In this document: positions 17,572 to 26,446 of the stretch, one piece after another
Numbering within the stretch: the stretch's first letter is position 1
Layout: every line of letters starts with the position of its first letter
NCBI RefSeq assembly: GCF_014651015.1
Contig: NZ_BMWB01000003.1
Span: 399,290-463,289, forward strand
From: Streptomyces xantholiticus
GTDB taxonomy: Bacteria; Actinomycetota; Actinomycetes; Streptomycetales; Streptomycetaceae
DNA: 64,000 bases
Direction of reading: 5' to 3'
The notes under the pieces: model-generated
The model's database searches: none
What the model was told of the DNA's origin: nothing
Seen by the model: the letters and a program-made list of their open reading frames with translations, nothing else
Position numbers and translations under genes: made by a program

Positions 17572-18177
17572 ATGCTGACAGTGGGCCTGACAGGCGGTAT
17601 CGGTGCCGGCAAGAGCGAAGTGTCCCGGCTGCTCGTCTCCTACGGGGCGGTCCTCGTCGACGCCGACAGGATCGCCCGCGAGGTCGTCGAGCCCGGCACC
17701 CCGGGGCTCGCGGCTGTCGTCGACGCCTTCGGCCCGGGCATCCTGACCGCCGACGGCACCCTGGACCGACCGAAGCTGGGCTCGATCGTCTTCGCCGATC
17801 CCGAGCGTCTCGCGACCCTGAACGGCATCGTGCATCCCCTGGTCGGCCAACGGTCCCGCGAGCTGGAGCAGGCAGCGGGCCCGGACGACGTGGTCGTCCA
17901 CGACGTACCACTGCTCACGGAGAACAACCTCCGGTCCCTCTACGACCTGGTGATCGTGGTGGACGCGTCGCCCGAGACCCAACTGGACCGGCTTGTGGGA
18001 CTGCGCGGGATGACGGAGAGCGAGGCGCGCTCGCGGATGGCGGCACAGGCCACGCGTGAGCAGCGGCGGGCCGTCGCCGACATCGTCATCGACAACGACG
18101 GGCCTTTGGAGAAGCTGGAGCCACAGGTCCGCGACGTCTGGAACGAGCTGACCCGCCGCGCCTCCCGGGGCAAGTGA
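17572..18177 (+). CDS. coaE: Dephospho-CoA kinase
   Basis: CoaE phosphorylates the 3'-hydroxyl of the ribose in dephospho-CoA, the last step of coenzyme A synthesis. The 201-residue protein has the P-loop GGIGAGKS at residues 8-15, [10 protein letters not shown] for substrate binding, and the lid/CoA region [12 protein letters not shown]. Length fits the family. The gene lacks a ribosome site and has a -10 placed for leaderless initiation. The next gene begins 62 bases downstream. Confidence 0.95.
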   Translation: MLTVGLTGGIGAGKSEVSRLLVSYGAVLVDADRIAREVVEPGTPGLAAVVDAFGPGILTADGTLDRPKLGSIVFADPERLATLNGIVHPLVGQRSRELEQAAGPDDVVVHDVPLLTENNLRSLYDLVIVVDASPETQLDRLVGLRGMTESEARSRMAAQATREQRRAVADIVIDNDGPLEKLEPQVRDVWNELTRRASRGK

Positions 18178-18239
18178 ACGACGGAATAGCGCTGGGCAGT
18201 CCTGTGTTGGAACGGGGCAGTCAGGGGAAGGATGCGAGC

Positions 18240-18605
18240 GTGTCGAACAGCAATCCGGAGACCCACGTCATCGATTACCGCGCGGCCGAGCAACTGCTGG
18301 CCGCGCGGGATCCGCGCGGGGCCGTCAAGCTGCTGGACTCCGTGATCGCGGCCCACCCCGAGAACACGGCGGCCCGGCTGCTGCGCGCACGCGCATTCTT
18401 CGCGGCGGCCCAATTGCGTCCCGCAGAGCTCGAGTTCGAGCTGGTCCTCGAGCGTGAACCCGCCAATGCGTTCGCCCACTTCGCCCTTGCCCGTACCTTC
18501 GAGAGGGCAGGCAGGCCGGAACAGGCCAAGCGCCACTTCCGTCTGGCGGCGGCCCTGGACCCGAACCCGGAGTACTTGAAGGCCGCCCGTTTCGACTCGG
18601 AGTGA
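18240..18605 (+). CDS. Tetratricopeptide repeat protein
   Basis: A 121-residue protein with about three TPR-like helical pairs: AEQLLAARDPRGAVKLLDSV, ARLLRARAFFAAAQLRPAEL and AHFALARTFERAGRPEQAKR. TPR proteins scaffold protein contacts; the partner is unknown. GTG 18240, preceded by GGGGAAGGA, is chosen over an in-frame ATG at 18174 that lacks such a site. It follows coaE and converges with a small membrane protein gene. Confidence 0.85.
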   Translation: MSNSNPETHVIDYRAAEQLLAARDPRGAVKLLDSVIAAHPENTAARLLRARAFFAAAQLRPAELEFELVLEREPANAFAHFALARTFERAGRPEQAKRHFRLAAALDPNPEYLKAARFDSE

Positions 18606-18631
18606 CATCCCGCAAGGGAAGGCGCTCCGGA

Positions 18632-18892
18632 TCAGCCGTTGTCGGGTGGTTCGTACGGTGGGACGTCCCGGCCCGGCTGAAAGTGCGGGCCCTGCCGGAT
18701 GTGGCGCAGGACCATCACCAGATCCACGGCCACGACGAGGAAGAGCGCCCCGCAGACGAGTGCCCAGCCGAGCCGCTCGGCGAGTGCGAAGGCGATCGTG
18801 CCTGCCCCTGTCCAGGCAAGGCCCCACACGCCCAGCCAGAATCGCATCCGCAGGGGACTGCGCGCGGTGATCGGTTCACTCCCAGTACGCAT
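18632..18892 (-). CDS. Small two-helix membrane protein (DUF6343-like)
   Basis: An 86-residue protein beginning MRTGSEPITARSPLRMRFWLG, with two hydrophobic helices (about 18-37 and 40-60) and a polar tail ending YEPPDNG. It resembles the Streptomyces DUF6343 family of unknown function, from memory. The ATG follows GGAGAAGGAG on the minus strand. It is divergent from the slipin gene. Confidence 0.75.
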   Translation of the reverse strand: MRTGSEPITARSPLRMRFWLGVWGLAWTGAGTIAFALAERLGWALVCGALFLVVAVDLVMVLRHIRQGPHFQPGRDVPPYEPPDNG

Positions 18893-19083
18893 GGCATCGC
18901 ATCTCCTTCTCCAGGATGCACCCTGGAGCTGCCGGCCTGAAGCTGCGAACTGCTGCGGATCGCTTCGTCCGGGCACCGACGTCACGGGCATCGCCCCGTT
19001 CCCGGGGAGGGCCGCCGTGATGGGACGACGGTGCCCCTGCCGTGAGGGCCGGTCGAAGGGTGACTGTCGCCCAGAAGGGCATA

Positions 19084-19101
19084 ACGGTCATACCGTGGTA
19101 T
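19084..19101. repeat. Overlapping palindromes upstream of the slipin gene
   Basis: ACGGT-CAT-ACCGT (19084-19096) overlaps ATACC-GT-GGTAT (19090-19101), 35 bases before the slipin start. The position suits an operator or a promoter-overlapping protein site. No known Streptomyces regulator consensus is matched. Confidence 0.4.
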
Positions 19102-19135
19102 CTGATGACCGCCCCGGACGTGAGGGGGTGCCCTG

Positions 19136-20137
19136 ATGGTCGAAGAGCTGGCTGTGGTCGGCGTTGCGGTGGTGAGCGGCTGCGTGGCCTATGTGATGGC
19201 GGCTGCGAAAGTCGTCAAGCAGTACGAACGGGGGGTGGTCTTCCGGCTGGGGCGTCTGCGCGGAGACGCGCGGCGGCCGGGGTTCACGATGATCGTTCCG
19301 GGCATCGACCGGCTGCGCAAGGTCAACATGCAGATCGTGACCATGCCCGTACCGGCTCAGGAAGGCATCACCCGGGACAACGTCACGGTACGGGTCGACG
19401 CGGTCGTCTACTTCCGTGTGATCGACGCGGCCAATGCGGTCATCGAGGTCGAGGACTACCGCTTCGCCGTCAGCCAGATGGCCCAGACCTCACTGCGTTC
19501 CATCATCGGCAAGAGCGACCTGGACGATCTGCTCTCCAACCGCGAGAAGCTCAACCAGGGCCTTGAGCTGATGATCGACAGCCCGGCGGTCGGTTGGGGC
19601 GTCCAGATCGACCGGGTCGAGATCAAGGACGTGTCACTGCCGGAGGCCATGAAGCGCTCGATGGCCCGCCAGGCGGAGGCGGACCGGGAGCGGCGGGCGC
19701 GGGTCATCAACGCGGACGCGGAGCTCCAGGCGTCGAAGAAGCTGGCACAGGCGGCCGGTGTGATGTCCGAGCAGCCCGCGGCGTTGCAACTGCGGCTGCT
19801 GCAGACGGTGGTCGCGGTGGCGGCGGAGAAGAATTCGACGCTGGTGCTGCCGTTCCCCGTGGAGCTGCTGCGTTTCCTGGAACGGGCGGCACAGCAGCCG
19901 GCCGCGGCGGGCGAACCCGACCGGCAGGCCGGCTACGAACGGATGGTGGGCCCGGACCGGGAGGACGAGCTGAGCCGTCAGGACGGATCGGGCGGCCGGG
20001 AGGTCGAGGCGGCCGAGGTGGCCGACTCGGGCGCGTCGCCCGCGCTCGGCGGGGCGACGATGTCGGCGGCGGGGGCGTTGCCCCGAGAGGACGTTCCGCC
20101 CCTCGATGCGGGCCCGGGCGAGCCGCCGCCGGAGTGA
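19136..20137 (+). CDS. Slipin (SPFH/band 7 membrane protein)
   Basis: The 333-residue protein has an N-terminal transmembrane helix (about 4-22) and an SPFH/band 7 domain (about 25-200) with the stomatin/slipin features YERGVVFRLGRL, PGFTMIVPGIDRL, and the highly conserved SLPEAMKRSMARQAEAERE-like coiled coil near residue 165. The last 90 residues are variable and acidic. Slipins organise membrane microdomains. No NfeD partner gene is next to it, which is unusual for the family. ATG 19136 is preceded by GAGGGGG. Confidence 0.9.
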   Translation: MVEELAVVGVAVVSGCVAYVMAAAKVVKQYERGVVFRLGRLRGDARRPGFTMIVPGIDRLRKVNMQIVTMPVPAQEGITRDNVTVRVDAVVYFRVIDAANAVIEVEDYRFAVSQMAQTSLRSIIGKSDLDDLLSNREKLNQGLELMIDSPAVGWGVQIDRVEIKDVSLPEAMKRSMARQAEADRERRARVINADAELQASKKLAQAAGVMSEQPAALQLRLLQTVVAVAAEKNSTLVLPFPVELLRFLERAAQQPAAAGEPDRQAGYERMVGPDREDELSRQDGSGGREVEAAEVADSGASPALGGATMSAAGALPREDVPPLDAGPGEPPPE

Positions 20138-20206
20138 CGGGCTGCGCGGGGGGCTTTCCCTGACCCCGCCCCTTCCCGTAACCATGTCTGCGCCCCTGAC
20201 CGGGAG

Positions 20207-20340
20207 CGCCCTTCGGGCGGGCTCGGGCTTGCGTACCGCGGGCGCCCCGGAGTACGGAAACGCTCTTCGGGGCTCGGGGCTTCGCCCCGGGCGCCGCACC
20301 GCGGGCGTCCCTTGAAACGCCCTTCGTGCCGGGTTCGGGC
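20207..20340. repeat. Three tandem imperfect repeats of 54-58 bases
   Basis: Units begin at 20207, 20261 and 20319 with CGC(C/T)CTTCGG/T, then a GGxTCGGGGCT-like block. The first two continue to ACCGCGGGCG and end in GGAAACG or TGAAACG; the third diverges after its first half. The spacing is 54 then 58 bases. The function is unknown. Confidence 0.65.
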
Positions 20341-20499
20341 TCCACCGAGCTTTTGCGCGGTGTCCTTCGGACTCCCTCCACGCTCGGGCGGCCGCGGAAG
20401 GGTTACCGGGCAGGCTGATTTCGGGCAGCGAAATCCACTCCCTTCGGCATTGTGGCGGGTCCGGGGGCTGCCCCGTGAACGGTCCGGGCGGGGCCCGAC

Positions 20500-20518
20500 G
20501 GGGAGGGGCGGGACGGGG
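20500..20518 (+). other. G-quadruplex motif upstream of the SNF2 helicase gene
   Basis: Runs of 4, 4, 3 and 4 G on the plus strand are separated by loops A, C and AC. In DNA this GC-rich such motifs can arise by chance; folding is not demonstrated. Confidence 0.35.
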
Positions 20519-20673
20519 AACGGCCACGCCCGGCGGAGTCCCGGTCCTCAGGGCGTGGCGGCGGTTCGCCACGGAGGGGGACCAGCGCGGCGGCGGTCGG
20601 CGTCCGTTGCGGTGCCCCTCGGCGGTCAGGCCACCCCGTGGGAGAAGGCCAGGTCACGGCTGTACCGCCGTCA

Positions 20674-20696
20674 GTGTCAGACCTCGCCCGTAAGGT
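20674..20696 (+). promoter_or_regulatory. Weak RecA-NDp-like promoter of the SNF2-SWIM operon
   Basis: GTGTCAGAC (20674-20682), 8 bases, TAAGGT (20691-20696). The TGTCAG half and the N8 spacing match the damage-type consensus; the last two -35 bases do not. The leader would be about 50 bases, with GAGAGGAG as ribosome site. Confidence 0.4.
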
Positions 20697-20754
20697 CGTT
20701 CCTACGTAGTGCCACACCAGGCACGCACCCACTCGCGGGAGAGGAGATGACGCG

Positions 20755-23592
20755 ATGACCTCGGACCCGGACACGACCGCCGTCCGTGCCGCCGCTGCCG
20801 TCTTCCTGCCCGCCGCTCTGCCGCGGGAGGGCCGGGTCGCGTTCTGGGGCCCGGAGGGGCGGCCGGTTGCCGGTGCGAGCGGCGAGATCACGGTCCTCCG
20901 CCCCTATGAGGACGCGGACGCGCCGGGCGTCCGCCATGTGACCGTTCCCGCCGTAGTCATGTCCGTCGTGGATGCGGCGCCGCTGCTGATCGCGGCCCGG
21001 CGGGACCCGGCTGCACATCCCGCCGCAGCGTGCTGGGGCGCGGCCGTGCTGCATGCGCTGCATCTCGTCGCCCGTGGAAGACTGCTGCCCGGACTGACCT
21101 CCTGCGACCACGACGCATGGCGCGCCGGACCGCTCGACGCCGATGACGTCGCGCAGTTGCGGGCCATCGCCGCCGCCATGCCGTACGAGGCGCATGCCGC
21201 CCCCGTTGACGGCACGCGGCTGCCGGAGCCCGAAGCCCTCGTGCGGGCGTTCTTCGACGCCGTGGCGGACAGCCTGCCGCGCACCCCTGCCGCCGCGTAC
21301 GCCGCGGGCGCGCCGTTCGCGGCGGCCGAGCCGCAGCATCTTCCCGGAGCCCGTGGGTGGGCTGCCGAGGCCGCGGCCGGGATGGACGCGGGCGTACGGG
21401 TCTCCCTGCGCCTGGACCTGTCCGCGTACGACCTCTTCGACATCTCCGCGGACAGCGGCGCGGAGCGCAACGCGGGCGCCGCCGTCGTCCAGGTGCACAG
21501 CCTTGCCGACCCGACCCTTGTCATGGACGCCGCGCGGCTGTGGGCAGGGGCCGGCGACGAGCACTTCGGGCCGCGAGCCCGCATCGACGCCGTGCTCGCG
21601 CTGCGCCGTGCCGCCCGCGCCTGGCAGCCGCTCGCGCGGCTGCTGGAGCGAGACGTTCCGGACGTGCTGCCGTTGACGGAGGACGAACTGTACGAGCTGC
21701 TGGGACCGGGCACCGCCCGCCTGGACGCGGCCGGAGTGAGCGTGCACTGGCCGAAAGAGCTCGCGCGTACGCTGACGGCCGCTGCCGTCGTGCGCTCCGC
21801 GCCCGGGTCCGCCACCGACGGCACGCCCTTCTTCGACAGCGCAGAACTGCTCAGGTTCGACTGGCAGCTGGCGCTCGACGGCGATCCGCTGACGGAGCGC
21901 GAGATGGACGCGCTCGCCGAGTCGCACCGCCCCATCGTGCGGCTTCGTGACCGCTGGGTCGTCGTCGACCCAGACCTCGTGCGCAAGGCGCGCAAGAGGG
22001 AGCTGGGCCTGCTGGAGCCGGTCGACGCCCTGGCCGTGGCCCTGACCGGCACGGCGGAGATCGACGGCGAGAGCGTGGAGGCCGTGCCGACGGGCGCGCT
22101 GGCCGCCCTGCGCGACCGCCTCACCGCCGTCACCGCCCCCGCCGAGGCGCCCGAGGGCCTGCACGCCACGCTGCGGGACTATCAACTGCGGGGCCTGGCC
22201 TGGCTGGACCTCATGACGTCGCTCGGCCTCGGCGGCTGCCTGGCCGACGACATGGGCCTCGGCAAGACCGTCACCGTGATCGCTCTGCACCTGCGCCGGG
22301 CGCGTACCGCCCCGACGCTGGTCGTCTGCCCGGCGTCGCTGCTGGGCAACTGGCAGCGGGAGATCGCCCGGTTCGCCCCGGGCGTCCCCGTGCGGCGGTT
22401 CCACGGTGCGGGCCGCACCCTCGACACTCCGGACGGCGGCTTCGTGCTGACCACATACGGCACCATGCGCAGCAGCGCGGACGAACTGGCGGCGCACACC
22501 TGGGGGATGGTTGTCGCCGACGAGGCCCAGCATGTGAAGAACCCCTTCTCCGCCACCGCGAAGGCACTGCGCACCATCCCCACCACCGCCCGTGTGGCCC
22601 TCACCGGCACCCCGGTGGAGAACAACCTCTCCGAACTCTGGGCGCTGCTGGACTGGACGACTCCAGGGCTGCTCGGCCCGCTCAAGGCATTCCGCTCCCG
22701 CCACGCCCGCCTCGTGGAGAACGGCGAGGACGACGACGCCGTCGCGCGGCTCGCGCGGCTCGTCCGCCCTTTCCTGCTGCGCCGCAAGAAGTCCGATCCT
22801 GGCATCGTGCCCGAGCTGCCGCCGAAGACGGAGTCCGACCACCCCGTGCCACTCACGCGGGAGCAGGCGTCCCTCTACGAAGCCGTGGTGCGGGAGACCA
22901 TGGCGGCGATCGAGGCCGCGGACGGCATCGCGCGCCGCGGCCTGGTGATGAAGCTGCTCACCTCCCTCAAACAGATCTGCAACCACCCCGCCCAGTTCCT
23001 CAAGGAGTACGGCGCGGCGCGCGGTACCGACCACGGGAGCGGCGCATCCGCCCGGCTGGCGGGTCGCTCGGGAAAGCTTGCGCTGCTCGACGAACTGCTC
23101 GAGACGATCCTCTCGGAGGACGGCTCCGTCCTCGTCTTCACCCAGTACGTCTCCATGGCTCGCCTGCTCTCCGCCCACCTGTCGTCCCGTGCGGTCCCCA
23201 GCCAGCTGCTGCACGGAGGGACGCCGGTGGCGGAGCGCGAACGGATGGTCGACCGCTTCCAGTCGGGCGAGGTGCCGGTGTTCATCCTCTCGCTCAAGGC
23301 GGCGGGCACCGGGCTCAACCTCACCAGGGCGGGCCATGTCGTCCACTACGACCGCTGGTGGAACCCTGCGGTCGAGGAGCAGGCGACCGACCGCGCCTAC
23401 CGCATCGGCCAGACCCAGCCCGTGCAGGTCCACCGACTGGTCACCGAGGGCACGGTGGAGGACCGGATCGCCGAGATGCTCGCCTCCAAGCGCGCTCTGG
23501 CGGACGCGGTGCTGGGGTCCGGCGAGGCGGCGCTGACCGAGCTCACCGACCGGGAGCTGGCCGACCTCGTCTCTCTGCGGAGGCCCGCATGA
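20755..23592 (+). CDS. SNF2-family DNA helicase/translocase
   Basis: The 945-residue protein is a bacterial Rad54/RapA-like SNF2 ATPase that translocates on double-stranded DNA. An N-terminal DUF3670-type region (about 1-450) precedes the SNF2_N domain, with the P-loop lysine K504 in DDMGLGKT, motif II DEAQ at 589-592 and LTGTPVENNLSELW. The C-terminal helicase domain has HGGTPVAERERMVDRF and the TDRAYRIGQTQPVQVHR motif VI. Its ATGA overlap with the SWIM gene shows translational coupling. This gene pair is conserved in actinobacteria, but its role is not well defined. A damage-type promoter upstream suggests a repair function. Confidence 0.9.
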   Translation: MTSDPDTTAVRAAAAVFLPAALPREGRVAFWGPEGRPVAGASGEITVLRPYEDADAPGVRHVTVPAVVMSVVDAAPLLIAARRDPAAHPAAACWGAAVLHALHLVARGRLLPGLTSCDHDAWRAGPLDADDVAQLRAIAAAMPYEAHAAPVDGTRLPEPEALVRAFFDAVADSLPRTPAAAYAAGAPFAAAEPQHLPGARGWAAEAAAGMDAGVRVSLRLDLSAYDLFDISADSGAERNAGAAVVQVHSLADPTLVMDAARLWAGAGDEHFGPRARIDAVLALRRAARAWQPLARLLERDVPDVLPLTEDELYELLGPGTARLDAAGVSVHWPKELARTLTAAAVVRSAPGSATDGTPFFDSAELLRFDWQLALDGDPLTEREMDALAESHRPIVRLRDRWVVVDPDLVRKARKRELGLLEPVDALAVALTGTAEIDGESVEAVPTGALAALRDRLTAVTAPAEAPEGLHATLRDYQLRGLAWLDLMTSLGLGGCLADDMGLGKTVTVIALHLRRARTAPTLVVCPASLLGNWQREIARFAPGVPVRRFHGAGRTLDTPDGGFVLTTYGTMRSSADELAAHTWGMVVADEAQHVKNPFSATAKALRTIPTTARVALTGTPVENNLSELWALLDWTTPGLLGPLKAFRSRHARLVENGEDDDAVARLARLVRPFLLRRKKSDPGIVPELPPKTESDHPVPLTREQASLYEAVVRETMAAIEAADGIARRGLVMKLLTSLKQICNHPAQFLKEYGAARGTDHGSGASARLAGRSGKLALLDELLETILSEDGSVLVFTQYVSMARLLSAHLSSRAVPSQLLHGGTPVAERERMVDRFQSGEVPVFILSLKAAGTGLNLTRAGHVVHYDRWWNPAVEEQATDRAYRIGQTQPVQVHRLVTEGTVEDRIAEMLASKRALADAVLGSGEAALTELTDRELADLVSLRRPA

Positions 23593-24869
23593 CCCCCCGC
23601 GTGTACCCCGGCTTCCGGCCCGGCCGGCCGAGCGGGCCACACCTCGACGACCAGCGCCGCACCTTCCCCGCGCTCGGGCCGCTCGCCGGAGACGAGACGG
23701 CCACGACCTGGTGGGGCAAGGCCTGGGTGGAGGCGCTCGAGGACACCGCCCTCGATCCGGCGCGCCTGGCGCGCGGCCGCGTCTACGCCGCCCAGGGCAA
23801 TGTCGCCTCCATCACGGTGACGCCCGGCCGGGTCATGGCGTACGTGCAGGGCAGCCGCGCCCGTCCGTACCGCACGGAGATCCGCCTCCGCACCCTCAGC
23901 GACGACGACTGGGACGACTTCCTGGCCGCGGCGGCGGCCCGCCCCGACCACATCGCGGCCCTCCTCGACAAGGACGTCCCACAGGCGCTGGCCGACGCCG
24001 CCGAGTTGCTGCCGACACCGGGCGACCTGATCCCCGACTGCTCCTGCCCGGACGACGGTTACCCCTGCAAGCACGCTGCGGCGCTCAGTTACCAGACCGC
24101 CAGGCTGCTCGACGAGGACCCGTTCGTGCTGTTCCTGATGCGCGGCCGGGGCGAACGGGAGATCCTCTCCGCGCTCTCCCGACGTAACGCGACCCGTTCC
24201 GCGGCCGAGCACACCGCGGCCGCGTCCGCAGCTCCCCTGGCGACGGTGTCCGCGATCGAGGCCCTCGCCACGGACACCCCGTTGCCCCCGCTGCCGCCGC
24301 CTTTCCCCGCCCCGCAGCGACCGGGCCGCCCCCCGGCCTACCCGCATGTACCCGGCGCTCCCGACCCGCTCGCCCTGGACCTGCTGGCCGGTGAGGCCGC
24401 CGGCCGCGCTCATGTTCTGCTCAGCACGGGCCGTGACCCCGTCGCCTCCCTCACCCGCTGGCAGGACGCCGTCCGACTTGCCGCCGCCCACCCCGGCTCC
24501 GGCCTCACCGCAGCCACCCGCGCCCTGTATCGCGACCTCGCCGCCGGAGCCGACCGTACGCCAACCGATCTGGCCCGCGCCGTCGCCGCCTGGCGACAGG
24601 GCGGACCGGCGGCCCTGTCCGTGCTGGAGGAGCCGTGGGATCCGCCCGCCGGCCCTTTCGACCGGGCACGCCCGGCCCTGGCCGCCGCGGACTTCCCCGG
24701 TTTCCGTCCCTGGCGCAACCACCTCTCCTCCCGCTCGCTCCAGCTCCGGCTCGGCCGCGACGGCCTCTGGTACGGGTACGAGTCGGACCCCGACCGCGAG
24801 GACTGGTGGCCGCGCGGCACCCCCGACAGTGACCCGGTCGGGGCGCTGACAGCGCTTCTCGGGAGGTGA
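23589..24869 (+). CDS. SWIM zinc-finger protein
   Basis: The 426-residue protein has a SWIM zinc finger with ligands C151, C153, C160 and H162 in CSCPDDGYPCKH. The N-terminal 140 residues contain TWWGKAWVEALED and the GxVxxIxVxPGxVxAxVQGSRxxPY pattern of the bacterial SWIM partners of SNF2 helicases. The middle is Ala/Pro-rich. The start overlaps the helicase stop (ATGA), so the two are made together. SWIM domains bind DNA or proteins; it probably helps target the SNF2 motor, which is inference from gene pairing. Confidence 0.88.
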   Translation: MTPRVYPGFRPGRPSGPHLDDQRRTFPALGPLAGDETATTWWGKAWVEALEDTALDPARLARGRVYAAQGNVASITVTPGRVMAYVQGSRARPYRTEIRLRTLSDDDWDDFLAAAAARPDHIAALLDKDVPQALADAAELLPTPGDLIPDCSCPDDGYPCKHAAALSYQTARLLDEDPFVLFLMRGRGEREILSALSRRNATRSAAEHTAAASAAPLATVSAIEALATDTPLPPLPPPFPAPQRPGRPPAYPHVPGAPDPLALDLLAGEAAGRAHVLLSTGRDPVASLTRWQDAVRLAAAHPGSGLTAATRALYRDLAAGADRTPTDLARAVAAWRQGGPAALSVLEEPWDPPAGPFDRARPALAAADFPGFRPWRNHLSSRSLQLRLGRDGLWYGYESDPDREDWWPRGTPDSDPVGALTALLGR

Positions 24870-25107
24870 GCCGCAACGGGATGACGCCGGGGTGGGACGC
24901 CCCCGCAACGAGATGCCCCCGCGACGATATCCAGGACTACGACGCGTAGAACGGACCCTGGTTCGGGCAACAGGCGTGCGAAGACCGTCGAAACATGACA
25001 CACCCGAAGGGGTGAATGCTTCGTTCGGCAGAACCGATGTGCCCCTGGGGCGTTAAGTCCGGTGCGGGCAAGTGTCCCGTGGAATTTCTTCTGAAGGCAG
25101 GCAACCC
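24870..25107. promoter_or_regulatory. Upstream region of the chaplin gene
   Basis: This stretch lacks a gene and is less GC-rich near its end than its surroundings. It holds a short CACCC-GAAG-GGGTG hairpin at 25003-25016 and, near the start, two copies of CGCAACG(G/A)GATG. A developmental promoter is expected for a chaplin, but I cannot name the sigma factor from the sequence. Confidence 0.35.
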
Positions 25108-25752
25108 ATGAGGCAGGTTCACCGAAAGGGCCTGGCGACCGTGATGCTCACGGGTGGCGCACTGGCGATGGCGACGGGTTACGCCCAGGCGGACTCCGGC
25201 GCCCACGGTTCGGCCGCCGGATCGCCCGGCGTGCTCTCCGGCAACGCCGTCCAGCTTCCCGTGCACGTTCCGGTGAACGTGTGCGGCAACACGGCCAACG
25301 TCGTCGGACTGCTCAATCCGGCGGTGGGCAACACCTGCGCCAACATGTCGCAGGGCAACGGCGGCAACGGTGCGGGCGGCGGTGCCCACGCGGACGGCAG
25401 TGCGGCCCATTCGCCCGGCGTGCTCTCCGGCAACGCCGTGCAACTCCCCGTCGACGTGCCGGTCAATGTGAGCGGCAACTCCGTGAATGTCGTCGGCATC
25501 GGCAACCCTGCCACCGGCAACACCTCGGTGCACGGGGGCAAGCCGCCCGTCGAGGAGGAGCCGGCCACCCCGCCGGAGGTCGGTGAGCCCGAGCAGCCGG
25601 CCGCGCAGGGCGAGGAGGCCCCGAAGGCCGCCGGGGGATCGCTGGCCCAAACGGGGTCCGACGAACTCGCCTTCGCTGTTCCCGCCGGGGTGACGATGAT
25701 CCTGGGCGGCCTGGTGCTGTACCGCCGGTTCCGTCCTTCCCGGCAGGTCTAG
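25108..25752 (+). CDS. Long chaplin with two chaplin domains and LAxTG sorting signal
   Basis: The 214-residue secreted surface protein belongs to the ChpA-C class, which anchors amyloid-forming chaplins to the wall and supports aerial growth. It has a signal peptide ending near ADSGAHG, chaplin domain 1 (about 37-79) and domain 2 (about 100-142), a Pro/Glu linker, LAQTG at 179-183, a hydrophobic helix and the tail RRFRPSRQV. Streptomyces sortase E recognises LAxTG. Domain 1 has the paired cysteines C59 and C77. At the equivalent positions in domain 2 there are serines, S122 and S140, so it cannot form the usual disulfide. Confidence 0.93.
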   Translation: MRQVHRKGLATVMLTGGALAMATGYAQADSGAHGSAAGSPGVLSGNAVQLPVHVPVNVCGNTANVVGLLNPAVGNTCANMSQGNGGNGAGGGAHADGSAAHSPGVLSGNAVQLPVDVPVNVSGNSVNVVGIGNPATGNTSVHGGKPPVEEEPATPPEVGEPEQPAAQGEEAPKAAGGSLAQTGSDELAFAVPAGVTMILGGLVLYRRFRPSRQV

Positions 25753-26411
25753 GACGGGTCCACGGGCCGCCGCCAGGACGCCAGCACGGCATCGATCTGC
25801 TGCGAGACACGGGCGCGCGCCTGGTGGCGGGGCACGCCTGCCATCAACAGGGCGTCGTAGTCGGTGTCGAGGTGCCGTACGGACGCGCGGACCGCGGCGG
25901 TGACCGCTCCCTCCTCCAGTGAGCGGCCCGCCGCGGTGCGGCCCACGCGTCCGCTGCCGCGCACCGAGGCGTGCGCGGCCGTCCGGGCGGCACGCTCCTT
26001 GGGGCAGCCCGGGAACAGCCGCCGTATCACCGCGGTCAGTTCGGCGGTGAACCGGCTGTCCTCGGATGCCCGCCGCGCCGCGTCCCGCGCACGGCGGCGG
26101 GCCCGGGAGTCCGCGTCGGCGAGGCACGCCGACTCCGCGCGGGCGAGCGCCGGTTCCTCGACGAGCAGTCCTTGGCGCTCGTAGCGGCCGCGCCGGCGGT
26201 TGAGGCGGACCACCACCGCCCACAGGGCACTCGCCTCCCGCGCCCGCCGGGTGAGGGCGGCGTCCCCCCTCGGCAGGTACACCAGGTGACCGAGGTCCGC
26301 GCAGTCCAGGCAGACCGGTGCGCCGGACTCGAGGAGATGCATCGGGAGCGGGCCTCTGCGGCACTCCGAGCAGTGCCTTCCCTTGAGCGGTCGGATCACC
26401 ACCAGGTCCAT
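25749..26411 (-). CDS. DUF2293 domain protein
   Basis: The 220-residue protein starts with a zinc-ribbon-like CSECRRGPL...CLDCADLGH (about residues 14-40), followed by a basic helical middle and a DUF2293 region near 125-210 with LFPGCPKERA and HLDTDYDALLMAGVPRHQAR. The cysteine pairs suggest a structural zinc site, and the basic region possible nucleic-acid binding; both are inference. It converges on the chaplin gene with a 4-base overlap of stop codons and diverges from the dehydrogenase pseudogene. Confidence 0.8.
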   Translation of the reverse strand: MDLVVIRPLKGRHCSECRRGPLPMHLLESGAPVCLDCADLGHLVYLPRGDAALTRRAREASALWAVVVRLNRRRGRYERQGLLVEEPALARAESACLADADSRARRRARDAARRASEDSRFTAELTAVIRRLFPGCPKERAARTAAHASVRGSGRVGRTAAGRSLEEGAVTAAVRASVRHLDTDYDALLMAGVPRHQARARVSQQIDAVLASWRRPVDPS

Positions 26412-26412
26412 G

Positions 26413-26428
26413 CCGGGTAAGTACCCGG
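26413..26428. promoter_or_regulatory. Inverted repeat between divergent genes
   Basis: CCGGGTA-AG-TACCCGG, perfect 7-bp arms, lies in the 35-base gap between DUF2293 and the dehydrogenase remnant, just upstream of a TACGCT -10-like element at 26433-26438. It could be an operator or part of overlapping promoters. Confidence 0.45.
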
Positions 26429-26446
26429 CGGGTACGCTCCGCTCCC

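Larger units (their letters stand above)
20138..20754. other. 617-base noncoding region before the SNF2 helicase gene
   Basis: I see no convincing gene here. It contains three imperfect repeats (20207-20340), a G-quadruplex motif (20500-20518) and a damage-type promoter motif (20674-20696). The first 60 bases after the slipin gene show no clear terminator. Confidence 0.6.
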
